NCBI GenBank assembly: GCA_003024985.2
Contig: PXIH01S0002571.1
Direction: 5' to 3' (one strand)
DNA: 11,451 bases
DNA from: Euperipatoides rowelli
Lineage: Eukaryota > Onychophora > Udeonychophora > Euonychophora > Peripatopsidae
Position 1 is the stretch's first letter; the number at the start of each line of letters is the position of its first letter. The notes beneath the pieces were generated by a model that ran no database searches, was not told where the DNA came from, and saw only the letters and a list, made by a program, of their open reading frames with translations. The position numbers were made by a program, and so were the translations under genes. Positions 7,497 to 11,451 of this stretch are shown piece after piece.

Positions 7497-7980
7497 TCAC
7501 TCAATTCTACATGATAGACACCAAGAGTAGGAGTCTAAACGTCCTGAAAGCACCCATCCAATAGTTGTATTTTGAGCAATGGGTGAGCCACCAGAACCCA
7601 CAATCTTACCTGTGATGATCAGTTCAGGCCACAGGTCTGCATCAATAAGTACATCAATTTCCCCAGATGGATGAAAAGTTGTATCAGCCAATCTGAGATT
7701 TCGAAGGGGACTCCATGTTTTATGGTCAATGTGATGGAATGGTAATTGACCAGTAACCTTATGTTATACTAATGTTTGTAAGCTATAAGATGATTTAATA
7801 TCCACAGATGGTAATTGCAACACCACCACACCTCTAGACACACCAATACCTGATGACCCATACCATTAATGTTGAATTGCGCCCTTTTACGCTTAATTCC
7901 AAGTCTTTGAACACACGCTTCAGATATAAAACTTGCTTGGGACCCTGAATCGAGCCATGCACGACACAACTAATATTGAC
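7497..7980 (-). pseudogene. Aspartic protease domain (BEL DUF1758 type)
   Basis: This retropepsin-like protease would cut the Gag-Pol polyprotein in the particle. The frame 7969-7769 contains LDSGSQASFISEACVQRLGI and GMGHQV; the DSG triplet (codons near 7946-7954) is the catalytic motif. Another frame, 7691-7497, carries the downstream half: LADTTFHPSGEIDVLIDADL then TTIGWVLSGRLDS, the family's conserved I-D-x-L-I-G-A-D and T-x-x-G-W-x-L-S-G segments, with Asp replacing Gly in the former. Stops and at least one frameshift lie between 7692 and 7768. Confidence 0.87.
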
Positions 7981-8099
7981 CCAGTGAATCTTGAATTTTC
8001 ACCTTGACTGTAGCCAATAGTACTTGTTGTAAATCCAACTTGCCAGTATTGAACAGTCTCACCACCGGAGTGGATACATCATAATGAAGTAATGAGTTA

Positions 8100-8182
8100 T
8101 GTGCCTTGTTATACTTCCGACACTGTGATATTTATACTTTGAGTATAATGTCCAGCTCTCAAACAGTTATAACACAAATAAT
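8100..8182 (-). pseudogene. Gag CCHC zinc knuckle, frameshifted
   Basis: RDNYLCYNCLRAGHYTQS is read just upstream of a frame change. It supplies the first Cys pair and the His of a BEL-type knuckle (C-x2-C-L-x2-G-H). The following frame gives RKYNKAHNSLLHYD, the usual run between knuckle and protease, where the second Cys of the C-x-x-C-x-x-x-H pattern is replaced by Tyr. Such knuckles bind the element RNA in the particle. Confidence 0.8.
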
Positions 8183-8365
8183 TATCTCTAATGAATTCAA
8201 CCTTATCTTTGACAGCAAGCTCAATGAATTGTTTACACATATATAAGTAATGTTCACCATTGTATTTTTCAAAGACATTTTAACTGCATGTTGTTGTGTT
8301 ATAGTATTATTTCTATTTTGGCTGATTTGCTGACTAGGCTTGTTATATGCAAGTTTTCCCTTACC

Positions 8366-9236
8366 TGCCTGCTGCTTCAAGAGCCTGACACCTTATGTCC
8401 AGAAACTGCTTTAGTTGAGTAAATGCTGGCATTTCAGTCTCTGATTTTGTTAATTCCCACTGATGTCGGGTGTCATTATCTACATGTTCAACGCCATAAA
8501 CACCAACAGACAATCCCACTTAGGCTTATCTGTAGGTAGTCCAAGTACATGCAACCCACAAACATTTTCTACTGTCACTTTAATTCATTTATGAAGATCA
8601 CTTGTAGATTCCATATGTAATTTAAATTGTGAGAAAAAAGATTTTAAATGAGAGTAAAGAATTTGTCTTTTGTTTGCATACTTGTCCTTTAATATCTCCA
8701 ACCCCTTTAATATAGTTATCATTTCTAGTTGTGATAGAATTCAATAACCTTCTCGCTTCGCCACGAAGGCAAGACTTTAAATAATGCAGCTTCTACACTG
8801 GGTGTAAAGACACATTATTATTTACATCTGACTCAAAAAGATCATAAAATGACTACCAACCTTGATAACTGCCATCGAACATTGGCAAATCAATGAGGCA
8901 ATTTGATTTGTGATGCCAAAACCTTTATTTAGACATCATTGATGAAGGTGGTATAACACTAGGAGCTGAAATATTTTCTAATAGAGATAAAAGTCTAGAT
9001 TTCACTGATAAAAATTTATCCTCAAATTTTTCTTGACCAGCGGTTTGTTCATCCAAATCCTTCTCTTTACACAAACACTCAATTACATACTGAACCTTAT
9101 TAAACTTGCTCCACATTTCAGTCAAAAGAGATAAACGTACATTCTCATATATTTTCTTTCTTTGTATCATACTCCTGACTAAGCATGTCAATTTGGCCTG
9201 AATACGATATCGAACTTGAATTAGCTCATCTATTTT
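8366..9236 (-). pseudogene. Gag (DUF1759-type) of BEL/Pao element, fragmented
   Basis: Gag forms the intracellular particle of the retrotransposon. An open frame from 9236 to 8925 begins with DELIQVRYRIQAKLTCLVRS, typical of the helical N-terminus, but has no ATG before a Met near 9170, so the start codon seems lost. The conserved core follows in fragments: FDGSYQGW, a stop, then SFYDLFESD (about 8880-8830); KLHYLKSCLRGEARRLLNS (about 8800-8740); and LEILKDKYANKRQILYSHLK in another frame (about 8705-8645). The C-terminal part WELTKSETEMPAFTQLKQFL and LDIRCQALEAAG (about 8460-8370) is the family's W-E-x-P-x-x-x-x-L-x-x-F-L motif. At least three frameshifts and four stops are visible. Confidence 0.87.
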
Positions 9237-9436
9237 TCAATAAGTAAAACTTCACATAAGGCCAGTCAAATATTTCAAAACACCTAACTTAATAGATTGC
9301 TTTTTTTCGGGTTTTTTTTTTTTTTACGTAAGCAACGATGTTTCTTTTTTTTTTTTAAAAAAAAAAAATCAAACAAACTGCAGCTCATGAAAGGTCACAT
9401 GGCAATATCGCTATAATCCACTTCGACAGATCAAAA
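9237..9436 (-). other. Retrotransposon 5' leader
   Basis: About 200 bases between the 5' LTR and the gag frame. It holds long T/A runs (9301-9320 and 9343-9369), which are probably post-insertional expansions. On the element strand a TGG-led 18-mer (9403-9420, TGGATTATAGCGATATTG) starts 16 bases inside the LTR. It is the only candidate primer-binding site I see, and I could not match it to a particular tRNA 3' end. Confidence 0.6.
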
Positions 9437-9688
9437 TATTTATTTGAATTCACTAACATATATCGTTATTTATTAAGCTAATAATCACACATAACTAAAT
9501 TGAATTAATTTACTTCAATTGGTTTATTAAACAACACTGAATTGGTTTTAGAATAATACAGTACCTAAAATAGACAGCCATATATATCACTTTTTTTAAT
9601 TGCCCAGATAAAAGTTCTATCTGCGCATGTTCATCAATGTTACACAAAAAACGACAGATGGCACCATCTGACAGTCCAAAGTCCAACA
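9437..9688 (-). repeat. 5' long terminal repeat of the BEL/Pao element
   Basis: A 252-bp direct repeat of 4213-4462. The outer end is intact (TGTTGG on the element strand, CCAACA on the plus strand). The inner end reads TA where the other copy has TG, a single mutated terminal base. It would have carried the element's promoter and RNA start, but no TATA box could be singled out in this AT-rich sequence. Confidence 0.92.
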
Positions 9689-9693
9689 ATATT
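9689..9693. repeat. Right 5-bp target-site duplication, ATATT
   Basis: Exact copy of 4208-4212 directly outside the 5' LTR. It fixes the element boundary on this side. Confidence 0.75.
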
Positions 9694-10027
9694 AAAATTT
9701 TTCATTAAAATATATATATTTAAATAAATTCTAAGATATCGTGCAATGCACTACAGCTGCCAGTGAGCTGTTTCTCTACTGTTTGACAAAACCTTAACTA
9801 CCCTGTATCTTAAACTACACTTATACTGGCATTCAGAATCCTTATGTAATATGTAGGGTTGTAGGCCTATTGAATTATCAATATGGGATTGTTTGTGTTG
9901 CCTTCAGAGATGTCTGAATTTCTAATTTACATTGTGTTAGCTTGATTATAGTAATTAGGCTACTATTTAACTACAAGACTGCAATTCATTTATTTTATTT
10001 GCTTGTGTTTAAGCTTATTAATTAAGG
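9694..10027. other. AT-rich non-coding right flank
   Basis: No gene seen. TAGGCCTAT near 9863 and TAGGCTAC near 9956 mark the return of a flank-specific word that is absent from the retrotransposon. Confidence 0.5.
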
Positions 10028-10110
10028 CAGCTATTCTTAACCTGTGGTCTGCGAACCTCCGGGGTTCACAAACGATTAGGGGGTGGGGGAAATTCCCTAA
10101 CAATTTTTTA
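10028..10110. repeat. hAT-like transposon terminus, single end
   Basis: CAGCTATTCTTAACCTGTGG followed by a GCGAACC/GGGGTTC hairpin-like stretch (10051-10067) and a G-rich run resembles the terminal sequence of many animal hAT elements, which start CAG, then a TTCTTAACC-like string and a guanine-rich complement. I found no inverted partner and no matching 8-bp duplication in the rest of the window, so at most one end or a truncated copy is present. The call rests on sequence style only. Confidence 0.35.
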
Positions 10111-11451
10111 TGTGTTAATTTTTAATTTTGATACTAAATTGAACTAATTATTAATATAAATTAATATACAGTAGGCCTATATTAAAGAAAAGGAACACAT
10201 ACAAAACGTATATTTAACAAAGAGCCATGGAAGATCACGGTCATGTATATTTTTTTACAGCAACCGTGTTGTCTGCTCACTTCTGTGTTTACAACAATCA
10301 AGCTTTATTTTGCCGATAACGCACATGATACAAGTTAAAAACTATCCATTATGAACATCAAAATCTTTGTTTTACTTTTGAAAAATACTCTTAACTTATC
10401 ACTTCTTTATTTTTTATATAAAAAGAAGAAAAAAATCTCATTCAAACTAGTTTAATCTTTTGTTTATGAAAGATATATCGTAAATACCAACTCGTGAGCT
10501 AGAAATATTTTCTAGCTCATTTGTAAATAGCATGGTTAGCCTACCACCAGGCACCAGCTCATTCATAATTCTTTTTATTTTAGTTTTATGGCCGATTTGC
10601 TGGAGTCAAGAAGAAAAAAATGTTATTGAAATAAGAATATTTAATATTTATATTTGCTTCTATGCTAGCTATTCTGGGCATTGATTCTAATAAATTTAAA
10701 AAAAAAAATTGCCAGTGCAAGGAAAATTCTGAACTAAATTTATTTAAAATTAAAAATAGCACGAATTAAATTGTCATTAATAAAAAGTAATATTGCTATT
10801 ATTTTTTTTTTTTGTTTAACTTAAATTGTTTTTCCTCCCATTCAAGAAAGCTATTATGAATAGATGGGAATTTACCATGCTGCTGAAAATATAATAAGGA
10901 CCGATTTAGCAACAACACTTTTTATGAATGGATTGATTATGTTGGCTGCTGTGGTAGAAGCCATAGGTCAGAATTCTTGGGTGTGATGAGATTTAGAAAA
11001 GAAATTATTTACAATTTATGACTATTCCATCTCAGTGGTTTCATGAAATTGAGTGTTTGCTTACTCCTGGGCCTGGGCCTGGATTTGTTATTGAAACAAA
11101 TAATTTACAAAATCTACTAAACTTATCACAAAATGTTTCAGATGAGATTATTTGTCCATCCTCCAATTCCCCCACTCCACATTCCACCATCCTCACTCGC
11201 TTCACCTCTATCTCCTTCCACTCTTTTCCTCTCAATCCTGTCATCTTCTCATCATAGACTGTCAGTGTTGAGATCTATTTGGGGAAGGGGGGAGGGAGGA
11301 GACTCTCCTTAAAATTCAGAATCAAACCAGACTATGGTTTAAATAAACTGACTTTAGAAATAATCTCAATTTTAGTAAGAACTTCTTCTTCTTGTCCCAT
11401 CCCTGGTCCACCACCGTGGGTCTAGGTATTTGCTAAGCCTCGCCAAAACTG
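10111..11451. other. Non-coding DNA, AT-rich then less AT-rich
   Basis: AT-rich sequence without recognisable genes runs to about 11000. It includes the hairpin at 10495-10519. From about 11060 the composition becomes richer in C and G, with a pyrimidine-rich stretch (11160-11250), a purine-rich stretch (GGGGAAGGGGGGAGGGAGGA, 11281-11300) and CTTCTTCTTCTT near 11381. A 79-codon plus-strand frame at 11018-11257 is low-complexity in part (PGPGPG) and resembles no family I know. The tail could be the edge of another repeat or of a gene lying beyond the window. Confidence 0.4.
10495..10519. repeat. 11-bp-arm inverted repeat
   Basis: TGAGCTAGAAA (10495-10505) and TTTCTAGCTCA (10509-10519) are exact reverse complements around a 3-base loop, TAT. 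Function unknown. Confidence 0.75.

Larger units (their letters stand above)
4213..9688 (-). mobile_element. BEL/Pao LTR retrotransposon, complete but defunct
   Basis: The element is 5,476 bp, read right to left, with LTRs at 9437-9688 (5') and 4213-4462 (3') and exact ATATT duplications outside. Recognisable pieces occur in BEL/Pao order: DUF1759 gag, CCHC knuckle, DUF1758-type protease, reverse transcriptase, RNase H, zinc-finger integrase and a DUF5641-type C-terminus, with no envelope gene. The integrase core followed by DUF5641 and the protease reading RAWLDSGSQASFISEA separate BEL/Pao from Ty3/gypsy and Ty1/copia. In life the RNA would be reverse-transcribed in a cytoplasmic particle and the cDNA inserted in the nucleus. 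This copy has many stops and frameshifts and at least one large in-frame loss, in the integrase, and cannot encode working proteins. Its length is short for the superfamily, consistent with internal deletions. It is the best-supported feature in the window. Confidence 0.95.

Noticed and set aside
9403-9420. Confident tRNA primer-binding site
   Set aside because: A TGG-led 18-mer exists, but it is 16 bases from the LTR and I could not match it to a known tRNA 3' end.
11018-11257. 79-codon plus-strand ORF (and its minus-strand mirror)
   Set aside because: Partly low-complexity with a PGPGPG tract from a GGGCCT repeat, no recognisable domain, and a length expected by chance where C-rich sequence lowers stop frequency.
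11281-11300. G-quadruplex motif
   Set aside because: G tracts do not give four separated runs of three or more, so it does not meet the usual pattern without bulges.
1-11451. CRISPR array, tRNA, rRNA or bacterial operon signals
   Set aside because: No regularly spaced repeats, cloverleaf-like sequence or rRNA similarity was seen, and composition and elements are eukaryotic.

Overview
The window is eukaryotic, non-genic and dominated by transposable elements. It is very AT-rich, full of homopolymer runs, and has no intact long ORF, operon, ribosome binding site or RNA gene. Whatever can be read as protein is old transposon coding sequence broken by stops and frameshifts. A BEL/Pao retrotransposon, several hAT-type DNA transposon traces and frequent TAGGCCTA-type words in the flanks point to a metazoan. 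An aquatic invertebrate or other non-amniote is plausible, but the species cannot be fixed from this sequence.

Region by region: positions 1-396 are AT-rich, with a perfect 14-bp hairpin at 155-188. Positions 397-561 (+) hold the decayed C-terminal dimerisation region of a hAT transposase. Positions 797-1597 are an 801-bp non-autonomous hAT-type element with exact 8-bp target-site duplications (GACATACT) and CAGT ends, carrying a 22-base poly-C run. Positions 1921-3175 are a second candidate non-autonomous hAT element with Ac-like TAGGG ends and repeated subterminal GAAAACCAYR words. Positions 3176-4207 are AT-rich, with one less AT-rich island (3531-3665) that I could not assign.

The main feature is one complete but dead BEL/Pao LTR retrotransposon on the minus strand, 4213-9688 (5,476 bp). 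It is bounded by ~250-bp LTRs and exact 5-bp target-site duplications (ATATT). Reading leftwards from the 5' LTR (9437-9688) come: leader, gag (DUF1759 type), CCHC zinc knuckle, aspartic protease (DSG), reverse transcriptase (YMDD), RNase H, integrase zinc finger (CVKC), integrase core (first two Asp), DUF5641-type C-terminal domain, imperfect purine tract and 3' LTR (4213-4462). Nearly every domain junction is frameshifted. The integrase has lost the block carrying the catalytic Glu, and the RNase H/integrase linker carries a perfect 21-bp inverted repeat. The LTRs differ by roughly 10 percent plus several indels, so the insertion is old.

The right flank (9694-11451) is AT-rich non-coding DNA. 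It includes a single hAT-like terminus at 10028-10110, an 11-bp-arm hairpin at 10495-10519 and an unrecognised less AT-rich tail near 11160-11451. No cellular gene was recognised. The notable content is the nested fossil transposon record and several precise inverted repeats, not a working novel system.
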